This document shows, in pieces, positions 54,401-62,091 of a stretch of DNA of 64,000 nucleotides. Under the pieces are notes generated by a model. The model was given only the letters and a program-made list of their open reading frames with translations. It did no database searches and had not been told where the DNA came from. The translations under genes and the position numbers were made by a program. Numbering within the stretch: the stretch's first letter is position 1; every line of letters starts with the position of its first letter. Source of the stretch: CAZFER01 sp964517495 (lineage in GTDB: Bacteria > Hinthialibacterota > Hinthialibacteria > Hinthialibacterales > Hinthialibacteraceae); assembly GCA_964517495.1 (NCBI GenBank), contig CAZFER010000005.1, positions 62,001 to 126,000 of the forward strand, read 5' to 3'.

Positions 54401-54868
54401 TTATGCACCTTCCCGGGCTCCGGCATGTTGATCCGGTTCCGGTGGAAGGTTGTAAATGGCCTCCGGAAAATGATCCACCAAATAATGGACAATGTGTTTA
54501 ACCGATAATATGCCTATTATTTCACCATTTTCACCGACTATTGGGAAATGTCGGTAGCCGCCTTTCCGCATAAGTTTAACAACGTCCGCAACTTTATCAT
54601 TGGATGATATGGTCGTTGGTGATTCGGACATATAAGCCTTCACGGGCTGGTTTTGGTCGACATGTTCAGCCAGAATCTTAATCAATACATCTCGCTCCGT
54701 GAAAATGCCTTTTAAATTCTCACCCTCAACCACCAAAACGCACCCTCGTCCGGATGTTTGCAACGTTTGGATTGCATCCCGAACGGAGGCATTGATAGAA
54801 ACACTTAACGGAGGGTTGTAATCCAAGCAAGAGACAGTGTCTGTTAATATGTTTTTTAGGATAGGCAT
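54401..54868 (-). CDS. CBS-domain pair protein
   Basis: Second CBS-pair protein, about 155 aa from ATG 54868. CBS1 has 'LSVSINASVRDAIQTLQTSGRGCVLVVEGENLKGIFTERDVLIKIL' and CBS2 'YMSESPTTISSNDKVADVVKLMRKGGYRHFPIVGENGEIIGILSVKHIVHYLV'. The frame is open to 54994, but those residues cross an AT-rich, terminator-like stretch. It heads the operon CBS-korA-korB-CBS. The two CBS proteins are alike in size and domain plan but only moderately similar, so they may form a heteromer sensing adenylates and acting on the enzyme; this is inference. Confidence 0.88.
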   Translation of the reverse strand: MPILKNILTDTVSCLDYNPPLSVSINASVRDAIQTLQTSGRGCVLVVEGENLKGIFTERDVLIKILAEHVDQNQPVKAYMSESPTTISSNDKVADVVKLMRKGGYRHFPIVGENGEIIGILSVKHIVHYLVDHFPEAIYNLPPEPDQHAGAREGA

Positions 54869-55241
54869 GATGTTTTTATTTGGTTCTAATTTTTTAAGAT
54901 TTGACAATGATTCTGGATTTATTATATCCCGATGACTTAAAAGAAATAAAAAAAGGCAGGATTTTGCGGATCCCACCTCTTTTTTATTTAACAATAAAGA
55001 ATGTTCATAATCATTATTCTATTCGCAAGTAAGTCATTGTCATAAATTAAAATATAATCACATTTTTCGTCAGTGGGAATGGGTAAGTTAACAAAAAAGA
55101 TTGATTTTATTTAGCTTAACTAAAAAAATATCCATCTCTTTTTTGAGTTGTAAAAGGTTAATCCCTGAAAATTAAGAGACTTAATACATTGACTGTTTTT
55201 CAAAACAAGCTCTTTTTAGACTGACTTAGGTGAAAAAATAG

Positions 55242-55877
55242 TTATACTTTTTTTACCTCAATCAGTCCCGCAACCCCCACTCCCTGGCCTTTTCGCCAAG
55301 GGCAAGGAGAGAGCGCTTGACGAGTAGCCTCACCCAACCCGCGAAAAACGCTTTCCCATAAGTGGTGAGGTTCCTCCGCGTTGAGCAAGTCAATCTGAAT
55401 CGTGGCGCGGGCACCTTGGGCAATACCCCCGAGGAAATTCCACAGGTCGACGCTGAGCATATCCTCCACTCGCTCATGGATTTGCACCTTGTTTTTGTTG
55501 AAATGGAAACCGCTACGGAATTCAAACGCCACCCGCACATTGGCAGCCCCTTCATCAATGAAGCCAGTGGCAGAGCCGGAAGCATTGATCCCCTGGTTCT
55601 TCATTAAATCGACCACCACATGCTGCAAAGCTTCACCAAAGCATTGGCCGCTGTCTTCGGCAATAACGTGCTGTAACACAAATTCATTCAGCTGTACATC
55701 CGCCGATAGGTTTAAACACGAACGCCAGGCCCACTGCTCAATCATGTGGTTAAGGAAGTGAATGGACGTGTTGATGTTCTTCTTCAGGTTTGGATCAAGC
55801 GATCCCCCGGCTATGCCGGTGCGGATAAGCGATTCACGTGATTTGCGTTCGATGGTAACAGGTTCAAATTCAAACAT
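55242..55877 (-). CDS. divergent imidazoleglycerol-phosphate dehydratase-like protein
   Basis: Protein of 211 aa with the IGPD (HisB) fold pattern: 'INTSIHFLNHMIEQWAWRSCLNLSADVQLNEFVLQHVIAEDSGQCFGEAL' and 'EPHHLWESVFRGLGEATRQAL'. The normal metal-binding HHTxED is QHVIAED here (H70 and E74 kept, first His lost). The LHI His is Q161 in 'ATIQIDLL'. H44 and HH171-172/E175 remain. So the di-manganese site is altered and classical activity is doubtful. It starts 2 bp after the HisD-like gene. No other his genes lie nearby. Confidence 0.75.
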   Translation of the reverse strand: MFEFEPVTIERKSRESLIRTGIAGGSLDPNLKKNINTSIHFLNHMIEQWAWRSCLNLSADVQLNEFVLQHVIAEDSGQCFGEALQHVVVDLMKNQGINASGSATGFIDEGAANVRVAFEFRSGFHFNKNKVQIHERVEDMLSVDLWNFLGGIAQGARATIQIDLLNAEEPHHLWESVFRGLGEATRQALSPCPWRKGQGVGVAGLIEVKKV

Positions 55878-55879
55878 GG

Positions 55880-57175
55880 TTAGCGTTCCTTTCTGACCGC
55901 AGCCGCATGAGCGGGGAAACCTTCGAAATCAGCAAAAGCGGCAACATGGTGGCGCAGCGATTCGAATCCCTCCTGCGTAGCGTAACTGATGGAGGTGCGT
56001 TTCATAAAATCAAACACTGTAACCACCGAGGCCGTCTTGGCGCGCCCTCCGGTGGGCAAAATGGCATTGACACCCAATGAATAGTTACAGAGCGAGATGG
56101 GGGTATAACGGCCCAGCATAATCTCACCAGCATTTTTTAGCTTCCCCAGGAGACTCATGGGATCCTCAGTGAGGACTTCCAAGTGCTCGGGAGCATAATC
56201 GTTAACAAAGTCGACGGCTTCATCCATCGAGTCAGTGAGGATAATACCGCCATAATTACCAAAGACAGTGGTGATGTAATCCTGTTGCTTTTTGGGTAGT
56301 GCGCTGACCTTTTCAGGAATCAATCGCTTGACTTCGTTGGCCAATGCTTCGCTGGGAGTTACAACCAACGCCGCTGAGTAAGGGCCGTGTTCTGCCTCGA
56401 TTAAGAGGTCCGACGCGACCAGATTAGCATCTGAGGTCTCATCCGCAAGGATGATGGATTCGCTCGGACCGGCAGGAGGGCCGACATCCAGCGTGCCATA
56501 TAAGATCTTTTTGGCGGCAGACGCATATATATTGCTGGGACCGACCATCTTGAGTACAGGCTTGACGCTCTCCGTTCCCAACGCAAAGGCCGCCACTGCT
56601 TGCACACCACCGAAACGGTAGATTTCATCAATCCCAACCAGAGACGCCGCATAAAGTGAGGCATCATCCACGCGCCCATCTGGCTGAGGCGGCGTGGCAA
56701 TGGCAATACGTTTGACGCCAGCTACTTTGGCGGGCACACCCAGCATAAGCAGCACGGAGGGGTAAGCGGCCGTGCCCCGTGGGACATAAAGCACACAACT
56801 TTCGATGGGGGTAATTTTTTCCCCCCCCATCAGCCCGGGGGCGACCTCTGTCAACCATATTTCTTCAGGCAATTGCCGCTCATGAAAGGTCTTTATATTT
56901 TGATAAGAGATATCGATGGCCTCTTTAACTTCAGGCGCAAGGTTATTGGCAGCCGCCTCAATCTCCTCAGGGGTAACCCGCAATCCAACAGAGACAAGAT
57001 CAGCCCCATCAAATTTCTTGGTCAAATCAACAATCGCTTTATCCCCCTCGGCTTTAATACGATCAATAATAGCCTGAGCCTGAGGCACAAAAGCCTCAAT
57101 ATCCTGCCCCGACCGAGCCAAAATCTTCTCCCTCTGCTCCCCCAGCGTCTCCGCCCACCTATATATAGTAATCAT
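55880..57175 (-). CDS. histidinol dehydrogenase-family protein
   Basis: Protein of 431 aa, full HisD length. 'VGPSNIYASAAKKILYGTLDVGPPAGPSESIILADETSDANLVASDLLIEAEHG' is the family core and E330-H331 ('YAPEHLEV') the general acid-base pair. Compared with E. coli HisD, the zinc ligand Gln259 is E260, His262 is H263, Asp360 is N364 ('SLCNYSLGVNAILPT') and His419 is H423. Two of four zinc ligands are therefore changed, as in HisD-like paralogues of other pathways, though I cannot exclude histidine synthesis. It forms a two-gene operon with the HisB-like gene. Confidence 0.8.
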   Translation of the reverse strand: MITIYRWAETLGEQREKILARSGQDIEAFVPQAQAIIDRIKAEGDKAIVDLTKKFDGADLVSVGLRVTPEEIEAAANNLAPEVKEAIDISYQNIKTFHERQLPEEIWLTEVAPGLMGGEKITPIESCVLYVPRGTAAYPSVLLMLGVPAKVAGVKRIAIATPPQPDGRVDDASLYAASLVGIDEIYRFGGVQAVAAFALGTESVKPVLKMVGPSNIYASAAKKILYGTLDVGPPAGPSESIILADETSDANLVASDLLIEAEHGPYSAALVVTPSEALANEVKRLIPEKVSALPKKQQDYITTVFGNYGGIILTDSMDEAVDFVNDYAPEHLEVLTEDPMSLLGKLKNAGEIMLGRYTPISLCNYSLGVNAILPTGGRAKTASVVTVFDFMKRTSISYATQEGFESLRHHVAAFADFEGFPAHAAAVRKER

Positions 57176-57270
57176 GAGTCGAATACTCCTTTAGTTGCGT
57201 ATGGGTAATCCTTTAATTCTAGCACACAGCCTGAAAGAGCCAGAGAGGCGGGGAAAATTGTAACGAAATA

Positions 57271-57309
57271 TTGAAAGTGTTTAAATTATATGATTTAATG
57301 ACAATCATA
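57271..57309 (+). promoter_or_regulatory. promoter of the kinase-protease cassette
   Basis: TTGAAA (57271-57276) and TTTAAT (57294-57299) are 17 bp apart. TATGATT (57289-57295) and AATCATA (57303-57309) form an inverted repeat over the -10 box and start site, a possible operator. It lies 38-76 bp upstream of the histidine-kinase ATG. Confidence 0.45.
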
Positions 57310-57346
57310 AGTTGTATCGCTAAAAAAACAGGTAGGTAAAAATCTC

Positions 57347-58066
57347 ATGAATAGAGGCGAAATAAATATGTTGGCTCATGAATTAAGGGTGCCTGTTACA
57401 GCCTTAAAAGCCACTTTGGAAGCATTAACCGATGAGTGTTTAGAAAAAAAAATAGAATTTGATCGCCCCTATCTTGAAACTATCGGAACATATTTAGATT
57501 TAATGCGGCATTTATTGACTCGCATGGATTTTGTTCATCTCCGCCCTGAAAATATTAAACTTAAATGGCAACGTATTCACCTTAATAGAGATCTTATTGC
57601 ACCAACGATACGATATGTTCGTCCATTATTACAAAATAGAAATTTTACCAGTGATAAAATAAAAAATAAATTCAATATAGATAAACCTTGCATTTATTTG
57701 GATAAAAATTTGATGCAGCAAGTGCTTTTTAATTTACTCGATAATGCCATTAAATACGCAGAACCTGATCCATCACGCCTTCTCGTAAATGTTGAAAGCA
57801 AAATAAACGTGGATTACTATGAGATTATTATATCTGATTATGGTATTGGCATAGCGAATATGTTTGTTAAACATGTTTTTGATGAAGGCGAGCGAGGTTT
57901 GAATGCGATTGAATCAAATGTAGTAGGCCAAGGATTGGGTTTATGGATGGCAAGAGAGATTGTGAGTCTTCATGGAGGGGAGTTATTATTGACTAATCCA
58001 TCTCATCCGACCGTATTTATAGTACGACTACCTGTGTGTTTAGGTGACGCACCTCTTTCGTTATAA
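57347..58066 (+). CDS. sensorless cytoplasmic histidine kinase
   Basis: Kinase core of 239 aa with no membrane segment and no input domain. The H-box begins at once: H11 in 'NMLAHELRVPVTALKATLEAL'. The HATPase domain has the N-box 'NLLDNAIKYA' (N133), the G1 box 'SDYGIGI' (D164) and the G2 box 'GQGLGLWMAREI'. It must be switched by a partner rather than by its own sensor. The code is AT-rich compared with hisD upstream. The 3' end overlaps the open frame of the receiver gene. First gene of the four-gene cassette. Confidence 0.88.
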   Translation: MNRGEINMLAHELRVPVTALKATLEALTDECLEKKIEFDRPYLETIGTYLDLMRHLLTRMDFVHLRPENIKLKWQRIHLNRDLIAPTIRYVRPLLQNRNFTSDKIKNKFNIDKPCIYLDKNLMQQVLFNLLDNAIKYAEPDPSRLLVNVESKINVDYYEIIISDYGIGIANMFVKHVFDEGERGLNAIESNVVGQGLGLWMAREIVSLHGGELLLTNPSHPTVFIVRLPVCLGDAPLSL

Positions 58067-58088
58067 ATATATACATATAAAGGTGAAA

Positions 58089-58496
58089 ATGATGAATAAG
58101 AAATTGTTGCTGATTGATGATGAAATATACGGCTGGTATATGGATTATTATGTAAAAGCCTTTGAAAACAAGGGGATTGAGGTAACGAAATGTTCCACTG
58201 TTGATGAAGCTAAAAATATATTAGAAATGGAAGAGAGTTTTGATATTATTATTATAGATTCTATTATGCCACCAGGGGAATGGTTTCAAGAGGAAGAGAC
58301 ATATGATGGACTATTAACCGGAAAATTTTTGGCAGAAAAAGCGAAAGAATTTCAACCTGATGCAAAAATTTTCTTTTTAACCAATATGGCAGATCCAAGT
58401 CGAACTGAAAGTCTTAATATGTTCTATCCTTTATTCCAAAAAATTGATTTCACCCCCAAGATGCTTGTATGCAAAATATTAGAATATATGGAATAA
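58089..58496 (+). CDS. stand-alone receiver domain
   Basis: Response regulator of about 135 aa with no output domain. The acidic pair is D10/D11 ('LLLIDDE'), the phospho-acceptor is D57 ('IIIIDSIMPPG'), the Thr is T98 ('FFLTNM') and the Lys is K118 ('FQKID'), counting from ATG 58089. An extra loop 'GEWFQEEETYDGLLTGKFL' after D57 is unusual. AGGTGA is the ribosome site. It lies 22 bp after the kinase and is its evident partner; the signal probably goes to the next protein by contact. Confidence 0.86.
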   Translation: MMNKKLLLIDDEIYGWYMDYYVKAFENKGIEVTKCSTVDEAKNILEMEESFDIIIIDSIMPPGEWFQEEETYDGLLTGKFLAEKAKEFQPDAKIFFLTNMADPSRTESLNMFYPLFQKIDFTPKMLVCKILEYME

Positions 58497-58530
58497 AATC
58501 AGATCGTAAATACCATTTTGGAGCAAAGTT

Positions 58531-59523
58531 ATGCTAAATACAAAAGAAAAAATTGTGCATTTATACAATCAACCTGAGAATGATATCTTAAAAGATATTA
58601 ATGAAGAAGGTATCTCTACCTCAGATATTAAGAATCAATTTATCCTGGATAGACTTCATAAACATTATTCACAGTTGCATCCTCTGTTCGATCGTTTTTT
58701 TAAAGAGCGAATGTTGAAAAAGATATCAAAGGATGATGAAAAAATAATTGAGAAATTTCTTTTTGATATGCATCCATATTTAAAATGTGTTGAAAAAGGA
58801 TTACTAGAATATGATACACATTTTGAAGATATAATCGAAAAACTATTGCTTAGAAAGGATGTGGGTAATAATATAAAAAAACTAGCAATCGATATACTTA
58901 AATTGTGCTGTAATATAAATAATTCTGAAATTCATGGAAGAAATTACAGAATTTATGAAACAAGATTGCCTGATTTTTCTTTTATTAGAGAGCTAGACGG
59001 ATATGTTCACTCTATTGCCGATAAAAGAATTGTTGTTGTAATTAATGTAGAAGAAAATCAACAGGTAATAAAAGAATTTTCTTATGATGATAAAGATGCA
59101 GTGATCCAACGTTTTGAACCAGGGACACGTATTGTCATTCGGTTAGAGGGTGAGACAAGACTGATCAATAAAGATGAAAAAATGGAATTGAAAGAAAAAG
59201 GAGTTATAATAGACAACAAAAGTACTCAGGCCGAAAGTTCAATGGAGATATGGAGAGAATTATTGACCATACAAGAAGAAAATCAAACGGATGATGGATC
59301 GATGAAAAATATAGCCTATGATAAATATTTAGAGGAAGAGAATAAACTCCTGAAAAAACACCCAGGCAAATATATCTGGATCGAAGGCACCGAGATAAAA
59401 GAAATCAGCCCGGATTTGATCGATCTTTTGAAAAAGGCTGAAGATGCTGAAAAACAGGGTAGCGATCCAAATAACACCATAGTGCGAAAAATTGAAAAAG
59501 ATACAGGTATTTATATCTCATAA
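58531..59523 (+). CDS. unknown protein with DUF5678-like C-terminus
   Basis: Protein of 330 aa, no signal peptide or membrane helix. Residues 1-130 are predicted all-helical and charged. About 155-230 look beta-rich ('IVVVINVEENQQVIKEFSY', 'RIVIRLEGETRLIN'). Residues about 265-305 ('YLEEENKLLKKHPGKYIWIE', then 'GTEIKEISPDLIDLLKKAE') resemble the DUF5678 unit, a short module often encoded beside retropepsin-like proteases. The N-terminal part is unknown. It is 34 bp after the receiver and 54 bp before the protease gene, so it may be the cassette's effector or adaptor. Confidence 0.7.
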   Translation: MLNTKEKIVHLYNQPENDILKDINEEGISTSDIKNQFILDRLHKHYSQLHPLFDRFFKERMLKKISKDDEKIIEKFLFDMHPYLKCVEKGLLEYDTHFEDIIEKLLLRKDVGNNIKKLAIDILKLCCNINNSEIHGRNYRIYETRLPDFSFIRELDGYVHSIADKRIVVVINVEENQQVIKEFSYDDKDAVIQRFEPGTRIVIRLEGETRLINKDEKMELKEKGVIIDNKSTQAESSMEIWRELLTIQEENQTDDGSMKNIAYDKYLEEENKLLKKHPGKYIWIEGTEIKEISPDLIDLLKKAEDAEKQGSDPNNTIVRKIEKDTGIYIS

Positions 59524-59577
59524 CCAATTCAAAATTTATACTTAAGCATAATTTAATAAATAACGTGGGGGAATCTC

Positions 59578-60030
59578 ATGCAAATCATCTTTGATCAAGA
59601 ACCGCTTAATGAGAATCATGTGTGGATTGATGTTGTTTTGAATATTATTGATAAATCAAGTGGAAAATATGAGAAGGTAAATGTTCCAACTTTAGTTGAT
59701 ACAGGATTTAGTGGAGGATTAAGGTTGCCAAAAATTTATGCACCAACTGATGAGTGTGATAAAAGTATTCAATTTTTAAAAATTAATGGAATGGTTCCTC
59801 CACGAAAGCATGCTGGGAAAACAAACCGAGAACCTCTGAAGAAATATTCCCTTTGGTTTAAAATATTAGATCAAAGTAAAAAGGAAGTCGATGCTGCAAG
59901 CACCCATGTATTTTTCTATGGCGAAGAATACGCTGTTTTAGGAATGGATTTTATCATTGACTGGAAATCCAAATTAGATGTTAATGGTATCGATAGAAAC
60001 TTTTCATTTTCTTTCAATGGGATGAGTTAA
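59578..60030 (+). CDS. retropepsin-like clan AA aspartic protease
   Basis: Cytoplasmic protein of 150 aa, no signal peptide. The active-site motif is D41-T42-G43 in 'VPTLVDTGFSGGLRLP'. The second signature, hydrophobic-hydrophobic-Gly, is 'YAVLGMDFIIDWKSKLDVNG' near residue 122. This is the single-domain, dimer-forming type. GGGGG precedes the ATG by 6 nt. It is the last gene of the cassette. Linkage to a DUF5678-like protein is seen for other bacterial retropepsins; linkage to a histidine kinase and receiver is not something I know. Confidence 0.8.
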   Translation: MQIIFDQEPLNENHVWIDVVLNIIDKSSGKYEKVNVPTLVDTGFSGGLRLPKIYAPTDECDKSIQFLKINGMVPPRKHAGKTNREPLKKYSLWFKILDQSKKEVDAASTHVFFYGEEYAVLGMDFIIDWKSKLDVNGIDRNFSFSFNGMS

Positions 60031-60108
60031 GAACGCATGGAATATTTGAAAAAAATATATTCCTCCTAGAAAATAACGACTATCTTTATAAAAACATTGA
60101 TTCCTCCC

Positions 60109-61938
60109 TCACCCCTTCCCCCAAACCCCCCGCAACCATCCCCCGCGCGTAATCTCCCCCTCAACCTCCCCAACCTCAATCCCCAATTCCCGCGCAATCC
60201 CCTCCCACCGCGCTCGAGTCTCCTCATCCAACACCTTATCCAACTCAGCCGCATGCCCCGGGAAGGCTTCATAGTATTGCCCGATAATATGTTTCCCCCG
60301 TTGCCCGGGTTTCTCCGGTTGAGGGTACAGTCCGTGAAATCCTCCAACCGTGCCCCACCATTGGGCCATGGCGAAATCCGGATCACCCGGCGGAACATCG
60401 CTTACATATATTGTGGCGGTTCCCTGCTCATGGAGGCGGGATTGCACGGTATTAACCGGAACATCCTGCACGGCGCATTGTTCCTGCAACGCCAGCCGCG
60501 CAGCCTGGCCAGCGGCATCGCCCATTGAAATCCAGATCGGCTCCAGGCGCAAAGCGCAAAAACCCACGTGCGAGGCACTAATCGCCACCGGAACCAGCAG
60601 ATTCTCCATGGTCTGGGAAACAATAACCCCATAAGGAATTTGATAAGGCGGGGTGGCTTGATAAAACTCACCGGTGTGTCGGCCTCCACAACGTGGGCCT
60701 TCGTGGCCAGTTCCATGGCAGTTCAAACTATACTCACCCATCGCAATGGCATTTACCTGCAGAATACCCCGGGCATCCCCTGAAGCGTATTCTGTGTCGC
60801 CTTGGGTAAAGATATACTGCCCAACCATGCGCCGTGCCTCGCGGATATAAAGTTGAATGGGCAGGTGCTCATTCTCCACAAATTCATCCTTACACCACCC
60901 CCATTGACGGGCTTCCTCCTGAAATTTTTTGGGAACCGCCTCATCATTCTGCAAAAAATAAAGCATCCCAATGTTCCATAACACATGCTGATGATAAATC
61001 TTCTCACGGGTGGCTGCGTCCCCATCTGGCCAGGCATTGTTGATAGACGGCATGGAAAGCCGCACCGGGCAGCGTGAAACATCGTTGATATCGACTTTAT
61101 CGTTGGGTAGCGCAGGAATCTGGGCTTTGTAGATAAATACCGGAGGCTGATAACCAAAGACAGCTTTAATTCGCCCATCTTCAAAAAGGGGAAGCAAGCC
61201 AAGGTACATTTCCCGGTCATAACCCTCAGGCGCTTTGGGAGTGATACGGTTCTCGGGATTTTTCGTCATGGTCAGGCGAAAGTTATACCCCTGCACCTGA
61301 TCATCGGGCTTCTCTGGGGCTAATGATTCGCCATACTGGCTGTGGCCTTCACGGCCAACACGATAAGGTACACCAGCCATGGCCATCAGGTCACCCTCGT
61401 AAGTGGCATCAATAAAGATTTGTGCGGAAACGGTGTGCTTCCTGCCACTGGCATCTTTAAATGTGGCTTGTTTAATGCGGTCATCATTCAGCGTTAATTC
61501 TGATAGAGTCCAGGATCGTTGGATTTGTATGCGCGGTTTTTCAGCCAGCATTTCGGTGAAAATTTTCAGATTGACCTTTGGCTCACCATGAGTTCCACGG
61601 AAACATTGTTTAGATTGTGGAGAATCCTCGCCATAGGTTTCACGATAATAATCAGCGATACGCTGCGTAAATTCATAAAACGTACCAGTAATGCCTTCAA
61701 ACGTGTGGAAATCAGTATGAGACAAGCCATTGGTGACCATTCCACCAATTCGCTGGGTGGGTTCAACCAGCAAAACGTCAAATTCATCACCAGCAGCCAA
61801 AGCGGCGGCAATACCAGCAGGAGTAGCCCCATAAACCAATACCTCCGGCGTTTGGGCGTTGACCTTGGTAGAGAATAAAAAAACAAAAAATATTAATGGC
61901 ATGAAAGTATACAAAAAGTGCCGTCGGATGGATTTCAT
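60109..61938 (-). CDS. secreted FAD-dependent oxidoreductase
   Basis: Exported flavoprotein of 609 aa of the FAD_oxidored (PF12831) type. A signal peptide covers MKSIRRHFLYTFMPLIFFVF, with cleavage near VNA. The dinucleotide fold is 'VLVYGATPAGIAAALAAG' and 'VLLVEPTQRIGGMVTNGLSHTDFH'. The C-terminal FAD site is 'EPIWISMGDAAGQAARLAL'. Such enzymes are frequent among secreted polysaccharide-acting proteins in PVC-type bacteria, and their substrates are unknown. ATG 61938 has AAGGAGAT 6 nt upstream; the frame continues to 61971. The C-terminal tail is Gly/Arg-rich and poorly conserved. Confidence 0.88.
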   Translation of the reverse strand: MKSIRRHFLYTFMPLIFFVFLFSTKVNAQTPEVLVYGATPAGIAAALAAGDEFDVLLVEPTQRIGGMVTNGLSHTDFHTFEGITGTFYEFTQRIADYYRETYGEDSPQSKQCFRGTHGEPKVNLKIFTEMLAEKPRIQIQRSWTLSELTLNDDRIKQATFKDASGRKHTVSAQIFIDATYEGDLMAMAGVPYRVGREGHSQYGESLAPEKPDDQVQGYNFRLTMTKNPENRITPKAPEGYDREMYLGLLPLFEDGRIKAVFGYQPPVFIYKAQIPALPNDKVDINDVSRCPVRLSMPSINNAWPDGDAATREKIYHQHVLWNIGMLYFLQNDEAVPKKFQEEARQWGWCKDEFVENEHLPIQLYIREARRMVGQYIFTQGDTEYASGDARGILQVNAIAMGEYSLNCHGTGHEGPRCGGRHTGEFYQATPPYQIPYGVIVSQTMENLLVPVAISASHVGFCALRLEPIWISMGDAAGQAARLALQEQCAVQDVPVNTVQSRLHEQGTATIYVSDVPPGDPDFAMAQWWGTVGGFHGLYPQPEKPGQRGKHIIGQYYEAFPGHAAELDKVLDEETRARWEGIARELGIEVGEVEGEITRGGWLRGVWGKG

Positions 61939-62091
61939 GGTTTTAATCTCCTTCAAAGTGATACACCACATTAAAACAGGATGTCATCAACTGCAAGATT
62001 TTGACGATATTTTTTTTATTTGAGAGTGGAGTCGATATACTGAGAAATAGTATAAAATTAGTTAATTTTTGGGGATCGGTTGTTTTGACTT

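Noticed and set aside
54945..54985. terminator-like hairpin with A- and T-runs
   Set aside because: The stem has two central mismatches and lies 250 bp past the nearest stop on that strand; too weak to list.
55242..57175. simple annotation as hisB and hisD
   Set aside because: Metal ligands differ in both and no other his genes are near, so names were withheld.
60039..60060. hairpin GGAATAT...ATATTCC after the retropepsin gene
   Set aside because: Seven AT-rich pairs without a T-run; chance is likely.
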